Assembly (NCBI GenBank): GCA_030149995.1
Contig: JASLGV010000027.1
Coordinates: 1 to 6,329, forward strand
DNA from: Pedobacter sp.
GTDB lineage: Bacteria > Bacteroidota > Bacteroidia > Sphingobacteriales > Sphingobacteriaceae
Direction: 5' to 3'
DNA length: 6,329 nucleotides
Of the stretch, positions 1 through 5,644 are shown in pieces. Position numbers and translations under genes: made by a program. Every line of letters begins with the position of its first letter. Position 1 is the stretch's first letter. The notes under the pieces are model-generated. The model searched no databases. It was not told the DNA's origin and saw nothing but the letters and a program-made list of their open reading frames with translations.

Positions 1-20
1 AATTGGTTCAATAAACAGGC

Positions 21-49
21 TTGGGTATACAATATAAGCTGTATTTTTG
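21..49 (+). promoter_or_regulatory. Candidate Bacteroidota-type promoter of rsmA
   Basis: TATTTTTG at 42-49 matches the Bacteroidota -7 consensus TAnnTTTG exactly. TTG at 21-23 lies 18 nt upstream, which fits the -33 element. Transcription would start at about 55, giving a leader of roughly 20 nt before the rsmA ATG at 77. The motif match is seen directly; promoter activity is inferred, and such short AT-rich motifs also occur by chance. Confidence 0.5.
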
Positions 50-76
50 AGCGCTTAAAGGTAAAATATAGAAGGA

Positions 77-862
77 ATGAGTTTAGTAAAAGCAAAAAAA
101 CATCTGGGACAGCACTTTTTAACGGATAAAGGCATTGCCAACCGGATTGTAGAAAGTCTCATCAATACAGATAAATACCATCAGGTGCTCGAAGTAGGGC
201 CGGGGATGGGAATTTTATCTGATTTTTTGCTTCAGCGGACCGACCTGGAAACTTATTTAATTGATATTGATACAGAATCTTTTGATTTTCTGAATGAAAA
301 ATATCCCCAACTGGGTAACCGTTTGATTAACGGTGATTTTTTAAAACTCGATTTTGACCAGATTTTTGAAGGCCAGTTTGCGGTGATCGGAAATTTCCCT
401 TACAACATTTCTTCTCAGATTTTATTTAAAATTCTGGATAACCGGCATAAGGTTGTGGAAATGGTGGGCATGTTTCAAAAAGAGGTTGCCCAACGCTGTG
501 CAGCACCTTCGGGAAGCAAGGAGTATGGCATTTTAAGTGTGTTTTTGCAGGCTTATTATAAGATTGAATATCTTTTTACAGTTAAACCGGGTACTTTTAA
601 TCCACCACCCAAGGTTAATTCTGCCGTGATCCGGTTAATCCGAAATGCGGTTGAACAATTGGATTGCGATGAAAAATTATTCTGGCGGGTTGTAAAAGCA
701 GGTTTTAACCAACGACGCAAAACCTTGCGTAATGCACTTTCGGCGGTGATGCCTAAAGATAAAATGGATCAGCATATTTACTTTGAAAAACGTGCCGAAC
801 AGCTTACGGTAGCCGATTTTGTGGCCTTAACGCAACATGTAAGTCAGTTGATTCAAAAATAG
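77..862 (+). CDS. rsmA: 16S rRNA (adenine(1518)-N(6)/adenine(1519)-N(6))-dimethyltransferase RsmA (KsgA)
   Basis: This cytoplasmic S-adenosylmethionine-dependent enzyme dimethylates two adjacent adenines in the 3'-terminal helix 45 of 16S rRNA, a late step in 30S maturation. The 261 residues are about the normal family length. The N-terminal GQHFL motif is at residues 11-15. The SAM-binding glycine-rich loop EVGPGMG is at 39-45, with acidic residues D63 and D87 in the next strands. The catalytic motif IV, NFPYNIS, is at 106-112 (NLPY in E. coli). FNPPPKV (174-180) and FNQRRKTLRN (210-219) are typical KsgA C-terminal signatures. The ATG at 77 leaves the usual short N-terminus before GQHFL and is the only reasonable start. 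GAAGGA abuts the ATG directly, too close to work as a normal Shine-Dalgarno site, as is common in Bacteroidota. The gene stands alone on its strand and converges on the SDR gene. Confidence 0.97.
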   Translation: MSLVKAKKHLGQHFLTDKGIANRIVESLINTDKYHQVLEVGPGMGILSDFLLQRTDLETYLIDIDTESFDFLNEKYPQLGNRLINGDFLKLDFDQIFEGQFAVIGNFPYNISSQILFKILDNRHKVVEMVGMFQKEVAQRCAAPSGSKEYGILSVFLQAYYKIEYLFTVKPGTFNPPPKVNSAVIRLIRNAVEQLDCDEKLFWRVVKAGFNQRRKTLRNALSAVMPKDKMDQHIYFEKRAEQLTVADFVALTQHVSQLIQK

Positions 863-868
863 CTTTAC

Positions 869-892
869 AACAGGTTTCCTGTTCTATAGAAC
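869..892. terminator. Overlapping inverted repeats between convergent genes, possible bidirectional terminator
   Basis: AACAGG (869-874) and CCTGTT (878-883) form a 6-bp stem with a 3-nt TTT loop just after the rsmA stop. The perfect 12-bp palindrome GTTCTATAGAAC (881-892) overlaps its right arm and reaches the first base of the SDR stop codon. The two hairpins exclude each other. Neither has a clear U-tract, so a role in ending both convergent transcripts is inferred from position only. Confidence 0.3.
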
Positions 893-1488
893 TAATAAAC
901 GCGGATAACCTGACCGGTTACAATTCCCAGTACACTTTTTTCAAATGCCTTAACTACTTTATCCATGGTTACAGGTGTTTCGCCGGGAAAGGAATCAAAT
1001 AATGAAGGAGAATCTTCTACAACATTTGGGCTGACAGCATTGATGCGGATTCCTGGGCTGAGTTCGGCGGCAGCAGCCATTACAAAGGCATTCAGTCCGC
1101 CATTAACCGTGCTCAGCGCTGAACCATTTGCAATGGCAAGATCGGCAAGTATGCCTGAGGTAAGTGTGAAGGAACCTTTTGCTGCGATGTAATGCTGCCC
1201 GATCAGTACCAGGTTTATCTGGCCAAGCAATTTATTATTCAGGCCAATAGCAAACTGCTCACTTTTCATTTCTTTCAGATCGCCAAAATGGGCATTTCCG
1301 GTTGTGCTGATTAAGGCATCAAAGGTACCCACCTGTTCGAACAGATTCTTAACTGAGTCGGTTGAAGTAATATCTACCTGTAAATCGCCACCCGTTTTAC
1401 CTACGCGGATTACCTCGTGTTGCAGAGAAAAGGCATCTGCAACTTTTTTTCCTAATGTGCCGGTGGCACCCAGAATAATGATTTTCAT
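892..1488 (-). CDS. Short-chain dehydrogenase/reductase-fold protein, Lin1944-like, lacking the usual catalytic residues
   Basis: This is a 198-residue Rossmann-fold protein, probably soluble, of the classical SDR superfamily but short (classical members are about 250). The N-terminal dinucleotide-binding motif GATGTLG is intact (residues 7-13), and D39 lies where SDRs often have an acidic residue near the cofactor. The rest is unusual. The NNAG motif is replaced by STTG (61-64). The catalytic YxxxK position reads L125-S-T-V-N129, so both Tyr and Lys are missing, although S111 in the preceding strand could match the catalytic Ser. The late PG motif reads PN (154-155). This pattern fits the Lin1944-like SDR subgroup, which as I recall is described as lacking typical active-site residues and having no known function. 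It may bind NAD(P) without standard oxidoreductase chemistry. It lies 97 nt downstream of the decarboxylase gene and may be co-transcribed with it. The start is the ATG directly before the Rossmann strand. Confidence 0.88.
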   Translation of the reverse strand: MKIIILGATGTLGKKVADAFSLQHEVIRVGKTGGDLQVDITSTDSVKNLFEQVGTFDALISTTGNAHFGDLKEMKSEQFAIGLNNKLLGQINLVLIGQHYIAAKGSFTLTSGILADLAIANGSALSTVNGGLNAFVMAAAAELSPGIRINAVSPNVVEDSPSLFDSFPGETPVTMDKVVKAFEKSVLGIVTGQVIRVY

Positions 1489-1492
1489 ATAT

Positions 1493-1566
1493 TTTGTCTT
1501 TAAAATGAGAACAGCCCTGTTATGCTCAGGGATTTACCACATTGTTTAATCTCTAATAAAGACAAA
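1493..1566 (-). promoter_or_regulatory. Nested inverted repeat in the leader of the SDR gene
   Basis: TTTGTCTTTA (1493-1502) and TAAAGACAAA (1557-1566) are perfect 10-bp inverted arms. Inside them GAGA (1507-1510) pairs with TCTC (1550-1553), and CCCTG (1515-1519) pairs with CAGGG (1527-1531). As minus-strand RNA this gives a long, interrupted hairpin whose 3' arm ends 4 nt before the SDR start codon and whose 5' arm begins 19 nt after the decarboxylase stop. It could control SDR translation, cap the 3' end of the upstream message, or be an operator. The pairing is seen directly; the function is inference. Confidence 0.35.
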
Positions 1567-1585
1567 TTATAACATTTTCAGTTTG

Positions 1586-2740
1586 TTACATTACATTCAT
1601 TGCCATTTTTATTTCATTTTTTGTAAGGGTATTGGCAAGGTCTTGTATAAACAAATCAATCTGAGCCTTGGTTACGTTGGGCATACAGATAATGTGTGTA
1701 TTTTCATGTTCGGCAGCGAGCTGCCATTTTTTACAGATGGCTGCCGGTGGCGCCGGGAAATTTACGGTAATGGCCTGCGGGTTGCGCCAGGCAGCTATGC
1801 CAAGGCTGCGAAGTTTACTTTCGGTATAGGCAGCTGTTTCAAGACTGTGCAGCGCTCTTTGTTTAAGTCCTTTGTGACCAAGTCTTTTAATGGTGTGCCA
1901 CAAGAATAAAGGGCTGTGTCCGTTTCTCGAACCTGTTATGGTTGTATCGATACTGCCAATATAATCAACGGAACGGGCAATCCGGTCGCGGTTGCTTTTT
2001 TTGGCAATAACGATGCCGCAGGGCATAGGACTGCCAAAGAACTTATGTCCGCTAATGGCAATGCTATCGGCGCCATCTACAAAATCAAATGAGGGGCGTG
2101 GTTCAATAAAAGCACTGTATCCGCCAGAAAGTGCGCCGTCTGCATGGATGTAATAATGCTGGATGGCAAGTTTCTTTAATATTTGTTTAATTCTGCCGAT
2201 ATCATCGCGTGCTTCCGTCATGGTTGTGCCTATGTTGGCCATGATAATTACAGGACGTTGCCTGTTTAAGCGCATGGTCTGCTCCAGATCTTCGTAATCA
2301 ATTTCACCATTTTCCTGACTGCTGATTACAATGTTCTGCATGTTCAGTAAATGCAGATTTTTCTGCACACTGTAATGGGTGGCTTCAGAATGATAAACCA
2401 TTGCATTTGGATGCAGCTCCCTGGCGAGGTATAAACCATACAGATTTCCTTCCGAACCGCCATTGGTTACATATCCCCAATAATTATCGGCTGGTGCTCT
2501 GAACAGTTCTGCAAAAAACTGGATAACCTCCCGTTCCATTTCTCTCGAATCTACGGCATAGGTAGAAGGAACAAAGGGATCACCGAGATTGTTCATCGGG
2601 TATTGAAGAAATGTAGCCAGAGCGGCGTAGTCGAAATCTTTTGTAACCGGGTAACCGAGAAAGAAATCGGTATTTCTTTTTACCTTTTCCAGCAGCATAT
2701 GAAGCTGCCGGGCATCTGCAGCCGATAAATTATTGGTCAT
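1586..2740 (-). CDS. hdc: Pyridoxal-phosphate-dependent histidine decarboxylase-like protein (group II decarboxylase)
   Basis: This is a fold-type I PLP enzyme of the group II amino acid decarboxylase family. It is predicted to convert L-histidine to histamine and CO2 in the cytoplasm. The 384 residues compare with about 378 in the PLP-type HDC of Morganella morganii, which it resembles throughout from my memory of that sequence. Shared stretches include WGYVTNGGSEGN (88-99), ANIGTT (168-173), TITGSRNGH (267-275) and AWRN (317-320). Visible active-site residues are H122 in THYS (stacks on the PLP ring), D201 in HADGALSGG (binds the pyridine nitrogen) and the Schiff-base lysine K233 in SGHK (230-233). 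Position 323 is Ala, where Morganella HDC has the Ser (Ser-322 in mature numbering) labelled by alpha-fluoromethylhistidine. No histidine/histamine antiporter or siderophore genes are nearby. Plant relatives first called HDC proved to be serine decarboxylases, so the substrate is less certain than the family. A -7 box lies upstream. Confidence 0.88.
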   Translation of the reverse strand: MTNNLSAADARQLHMLLEKVKRNTDFFLGYPVTKDFDYAALATFLQYPMNNLGDPFVPSTYAVDSREMEREVIQFFAELFRAPADNYWGYVTNGGSEGNLYGLYLARELHPNAMVYHSEATHYSVQKNLHLLNMQNIVISSQENGEIDYEDLEQTMRLNRQRPVIIMANIGTTMTEARDDIGRIKQILKKLAIQHYYIHADGALSGGYSAFIEPRPSFDFVDGADSIAISGHKFFGSPMPCGIVIAKKSNRDRIARSVDYIGSIDTTITGSRNGHSPLFLWHTIKRLGHKGLKQRALHSLETAAYTESKLRSLGIAAWRNPQAITVNFPAPPAAICKKWQLAAEHENTHIICMPNVTKAQIDLFIQDLANTLTKNEIKMAMNVM

Positions 2741-2764
2741 GATGGATTTGTTTTGATGTTAATC

Positions 2765-2772
2765 CAAAGTTA
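2765..2772 (-). promoter_or_regulatory. Candidate -7 box of the decarboxylase gene
   Basis: On the minus strand this reads TAACTTTG, an exact match to TAnnTTTG. It ends 24 nt before the decarboxylase ATG, about the same distance as the rsmA box from its start. I see no good TTG/TTTG -33 element at the expected spacing, so support is only moderate. Confidence 0.35.
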
Positions 2773-2895
2773 CCTTTTAAAAATAAAGTATTGATTTTTA
2801 TTTTTAAATAAGAATATAATTTTGTTTGTGTTTGTTTTATTGTTTTTAAATTCTGATTTGGAGAGATTTTAATTTGCCTGGGATAAGAAAATATG

Positions 2896-2917
2896 GCTGA
2901 AGAAAGAGCGATGCTCC
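2896..2917 (-). terminator. Weak hairpin downstream of the S41 protease gene
   Basis: On the minus strand GGAGC-ATC-GCTCT can form a 5-bp stem (one G-U pair) with a 3-nt loop, followed by TTCTTC. It lies about 75 nt after the protease stop codon and could be a poor intrinsic terminator. The stem is short and the T-run is interrupted. Confidence 0.2.
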
Positions 2918-2938
2918 GATTTAGCCGGGAGGAGGATT

Positions 2939-2956
2939 ATATATATTAATATATAT
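2939..2956. repeat. Perfect 18-bp A/T-only palindrome
   Basis: ATATATATTAATATATAT is a perfect dyad centred on TTAA, 36-53 nt beyond the protease stop codon in the non-coding stretch 2741-2991. It could extrude as a cruciform, form the stem of an RNA hairpin, or bind a protein. A chance run of alternating A/T in an AT-rich gap is also possible. Confidence 0.5.
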
Positions 2957-2991
2957 TACGATGTTTTCAGGTTACTTCTGTAAAAATACAT

Positions 2992-4602
2992 TTATTGCAA
3001 GCTGTTTAAGGCTTGCTTAATTGTATTGTCGTTTAAGTTATTGGCTCTATAATATCCAACATCACCCAGGTAATAGCGGCAAAGCAATGCTTTCAAATCG
3101 TTCAGAATAATAACTTTGGAATTATTCAGCTGTAATTTATCGATGGCCACATTCTTATGCTGCAGAAAGGAAACGAAATCCTTAAAATCCGTTTCACCTA
3201 TAGAAAAGGTCGAAATGTTTTGCTCTACAAAAGCGGCATTATAGCGGCTGGTAAGCACATTGAAAACAAAGTCCGAAAGTAACTTTTTGCTCACCAGGTT
3301 TCCGTAAAACTTGTTGTAGCCAACGGTGTCCAGTTTTACAAATATATCGGGGTTTATACCACCTTCCTGATTTCTGTTTTTGCGTATGGTGGTTAAAGTA
3401 ACACCTTCTGTTTTTTCTACCGAATCTCGGAAAGAAGTACGATCGGTGGTAAGCTCTCCATCAACCATACGATCGTCAAGTTCGTGCTTATAGGCATCAT
3501 AACCTCTTTTGTAAGATTTTTGAATGCTTCTGCCGGATGGGGTATAGTAGCGGGCAATGGTTAAATTTAAGGCAGACCCATCGCCAAAAGCAAACTGCTC
3601 CTGTACAAGGCCTTTTCCGAAAGAACGGCGCCCGATAATAATACCACGGCCAAGGTCCTGGATGGCACCTGCCACCACTTCGCTCGCCGAGGCGGTGTTC
3701 TCGTTAATTAAAACAGCTAACTTACCTTGCTGGAAAGTACCGGTTCCGGTAGAGTAATAATCTGTTCGTGGCTCATGTTTGCCCTGGGTATATACAATCA
3801 GTTTGTTTTCCGGCAGGAACTGATCGGCCAGTGCGGTTGCTGCAGTAAAGTATCCGCCACCGTTATCCCTTAAATCCAGGATCAGTTTTTTCATGCCCTT
3901 GGCTTTTAAAGTTGCCGCAGTATTGGCAAAGTCGATATCGGTATCGGCACCAAATTTACTGATGCGGATATAACCCGTTTCATTATTAATCATATAGGCA
4001 GCGTCGATGCTGCTTATTTTTACTTTACCTCGCGTAAGCATTAAACGGCTTGGGGCATGGCTCCCGTTCCGGATCAGCTGAACATTAACGCCTGTGCCGG
4101 CTTTCCCTTTAAAACGACCCGAAAGCTGTTCTTTTGATAAGTTTCTCCCGCTTACCACCGCACTGTCGATGCTTAATATCTTGTCGCCCAGTTTTATACC
4201 GGCCTGATAAGCTGGTCCGTCTTTTACAACACCGGTAACCATCATCGTGTCATTCAGCATGTAGTATTCCAATCCAACACCTTCAAAATTTCCTTCCAGG
4301 TTGTCGGCCATGTCCTGCGCATCTGTTGGCGGCAGGTATACACTGTGCGGATCTAACTGGTGCAGTACACTGTCGATCGGCATGTTGTGTAACGAATCCG
4401 TGTTAATGTCGTCTACGTAGTTCTTGTTAATAATGTGTAGGATCTCGTCTAATTTACCCGGGTTGTTGCTGGCTACTTTCTTGTTTTTCTGAACCGTAAA
4501 GCCCTGGTCTTTAAGAAATTTATACCCTAAAAACATACCCGTTATTAAAATGATCGAATAACTTAAGGCGATTAACAGGTTGTAACGGGTATTCTTTTTC
4601 AT
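2992..4602 (-). CDS. Membrane-anchored S41 family peptidase (C-terminal processing protease with PDZ domain)
   Basis: This is a serine protease of family S41A (Prc/CtpA/CtpB/Tsp type), which cleaves substrates near exposed C-termini. It has 536 residues. A short basic N-terminus leads into one hydrophobic segment at about residues 9-27, read as an uncleaved signal anchor that places the enzyme on the periplasmic side. A CTP N-terminal region with YVDD (62-65) and LDPHSVYLPP (83-92) follows. Then come a PDZ domain at about 105-192 and the protease core at about 193-365. The catalytic Ser is S305 in NENTASASE (300-308) and the general-base Lys is K330 in FGKGLVQ. Their 25-residue spacing matches S452/K477 of E. 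coli Prc, and Q334 fits the third CtpB residue. LRDNGGG (244-250) is a family signature. A C-terminal extension of roughly 110 residues after the core is charged and unassigned. The start ATG sits directly before MKKNTRYN. It is divergent from murQ; the substrate is unknown. Confidence 0.94.
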   Translation of the reverse strand: MKKNTRYNLLIALSYSIILITGMFLGYKFLKDQGFTVQKNKKVASNNPGKLDEILHIINKNYVDDINTDSLHNMPIDSVLHQLDPHSVYLPPTDAQDMADNLEGNFEGVGLEYYMLNDTMMVTGVVKDGPAYQAGIKLGDKILSIDSAVVSGRNLSKEQLSGRFKGKAGTGVNVQLIRNGSHAPSRLMLTRGKVKISSIDAAYMINNETGYIRISKFGADTDIDFANTAATLKAKGMKKLILDLRDNGGGYFTAATALADQFLPENKLIVYTQGKHEPRTDYYSTGTGTFQQGKLAVLINENTASASEVVAGAIQDLGRGIIIGRRSFGKGLVQEQFAFGDGSALNLTIARYYTPSGRSIQKSYKRGYDAYKHELDDRMVDGELTTDRTSFRDSVEKTEGVTLTTIRKNRNQEGGINPDIFVKLDTVGYNKFYGNLVSKKLLSDFVFNVLTSRYNAAFVEQNISTFSIGETDFKDFVSFLQHKNVAIDKLQLNNSKVIILNDLKALLCRYYLGDVGYYRANNLNDNTIKQALNSLQ

Positions 4603-4612
4603 GGTAGCGCTG

Positions 4613-4620
4613 CAAATTTA
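4613..4620 (-). promoter_or_regulatory. Candidate -7 box of the S41 protease gene in the divergent region
   Basis: On the minus strand this reads TAAATTTG, an exact TAnnTTTG match. It ends only 10 nt before the protease ATG, so the transcript would have a leader of just a few nucleotides. No clear -33 element is visible. A 7-bp inverted repeat, AAAATTA (4623-4629) and TAATTTT (4640-4646), sits in the spacer region and could bind a regulator. For murQ on the other strand only an imperfect box with an extra spacer base is visible (TAAATTTTG, 4713-4721). Confidence 0.3.
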
Positions 4621-4791
4621 TGAAAATTAGCGGGTTGATTAATTTTTAACCTTTATTTATCGCATTTTGTTTATAATTTTAATAATAATTAACAGCTTTA
4701 ATCCGGAGCGTTTAAATTTTGAGCAGATATTTTTCGATTTTTAACCTCGTATTTAGAAAGAATTTACCGAATTTTAGCCAAACTAAAATCT

Positions 4792-5607
4792 ATGAACAGA
4801 GTTACCGAGCAAGAATCAAAATATAACAACATTGATCAGATGTCTGTAATGGAAGTGTTGCAGGGCATTAACAATGAAGATAAAACCGTTGCCTATGCCG
4901 TTGAAAAATCATTACCTCAGATAGAAAAACTAACCAAAGCCGTGGTTGAAAGAATGAAAAATGGTGGCCGCCTTTTTTATATCGGTGCAGGTACCAGCGG
5001 AAGGTTGGGGGTGGTAGATGCCTCAGAGTGTCCGCCAACGTATGGGGTTCCTTTTGATTGGGTTGTTGGAATTATAGCAGGTGGCGATTCGGCCATCAGA
5101 AAAGCCGTTGAATTTGCTGAAGATGATGTGAACCAGGCCTGGAAAGATTTACAGGAATATAATATAAATGAAAAAGATTGCCTGGTTGGGCTTGCAGCAT
5201 CGGGAACCACGCCTTATGTTGTTGGCGGATTGAATACCGCACGCCAAAAGGGTGTTTTAACCGGATGTATTGTTTGTAATGAAGGCGGACCTATTGCAGC
5301 TGAATCTGATTTTCCGGTTGAGGTTGTGGTAGGGCCAGAGTTTGTAACGGGCTCTACCCGTATGAAATCAGGAACAGCACAAAAACTCGTTTTAAATATG
5401 CTGAGTACCACCATTATGGTTCAATTGGGGCGCGTAGTAGGCAATAAAATGGTTGATATGCAGTTAACCAATAATAAACTGGTAGATCGCGGTACGCAAA
5501 TGGTAATGGATGAACTGCATATTGCTTATGAAGAGGCTGCAGATTTGTTAAACCGTTACGGAAGTGTTCGTAAAGCTGTAGAGGCCGGACAAAAAGCACT
5601 GCACTAA
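4792..5607 (+). CDS. murQ: N-acetylmuramic acid 6-phosphate etherase MurQ
   Basis: MurQ is a cytoplasmic lyase (EC 4.2.1.126) that splits the D-lactyl ether of MurNAc-6-phosphate to give GlcNAc-6-phosphate and D-lactate, in peptidoglycan sugar recycling. The 271 residues are one SIS (sugar isomerase) domain. The phosphosugar-binding signature GAGTSGRLGVVDASECPPTY covers residues 65-84. E79 and E110 align with the catalytic Glu89 and Glu120 of the E. coli/H. influenzae enzymes. Other family motifs are AASGTTPYV (135-143), the CN of VCNEGGP (161-167), and VTGSTRMKSGTAQKLVLNML (185-204). It lacks roughly the last 27 residues of the 298-residue E. coli protein, while the catalytic core is complete. 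The start ATG follows an A-rich leader with no Shine-Dalgarno site. No MurNAc kinase, anhydro-MurNAc kinase or PTS transporter is in the window, so the source of MurNAc-6-P is not shown. It is followed by two co-directional genes at short spacing. Confidence 0.97.
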   Translation: MNRVTEQESKYNNIDQMSVMEVLQGINNEDKTVAYAVEKSLPQIEKLTKAVVERMKNGGRLFYIGAGTSGRLGVVDASECPPTYGVPFDWVVGIIAGGDSAIRKAVEFAEDDVNQAWKDLQEYNINEKDCLVGLAASGTTPYVVGGLNTARQKGVLTGCIVCNEGGPIAAESDFPVEVVVGPEFVTGSTRMKSGTAQKLVLNMLSTTIMVQLGRVVGNKMVDMQLTNNKLVDRGTQMVMDELHIAYEEAADLLNRYGSVRKAVEAGQKALH

Positions 5608-5644
5608 ACACTGGCAGTTCAATCATTTTAAAAATAAATTAACC

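Noticed and set aside
1..129. Open frame from the window start that overlaps the rsmA start, as if an upstream gene ended here
   Set aside because: The translation is not recognisable, it would overlap rsmA by over 50 nt, and it covers a good promoter-like sequence. It is most likely a chance open frame.
965..1549. Open plus-strand frames antisense to the SDR gene (965-1192 and 1304-1549)
   Set aside because: They lie opposite a clear protein-coding gene with a conserved Rossmann motif and have no recognisable product.
1583..1909. 108-codon plus-strand frame antisense to the decarboxylase
   Set aside because: The minus strand encodes a full-length PLP decarboxylase here. The antisense translation has no family resemblance.
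2927..2936. GGGAGGAGGA, a strong Shine-Dalgarno-like sequence
   Set aside because: The next ATG (2961) is about 25 nt away and opens only a 19-codon frame. Shine-Dalgarno sites are rarely used in this type of genome.
2893..2949. 18-codon plus-strand frame beginning ATGGCTGAAGAA
   Set aside because: It is very short, lacks a ribosome binding site and ends inside the A/T palindrome. Not enough support to call a gene.
3557..3757. 66-codon plus-strand frame inside the S41 protease gene
   Set aside because: It is antisense to the catalytic region of the protease, whose conserved motifs explain the sequence.
4977..5626. Minus-strand frames opposite murQ (4977-5210, 5214-5414, 5414-5626)
   Set aside because: They mirror the MurQ coding sequence and show no motifs of their own.
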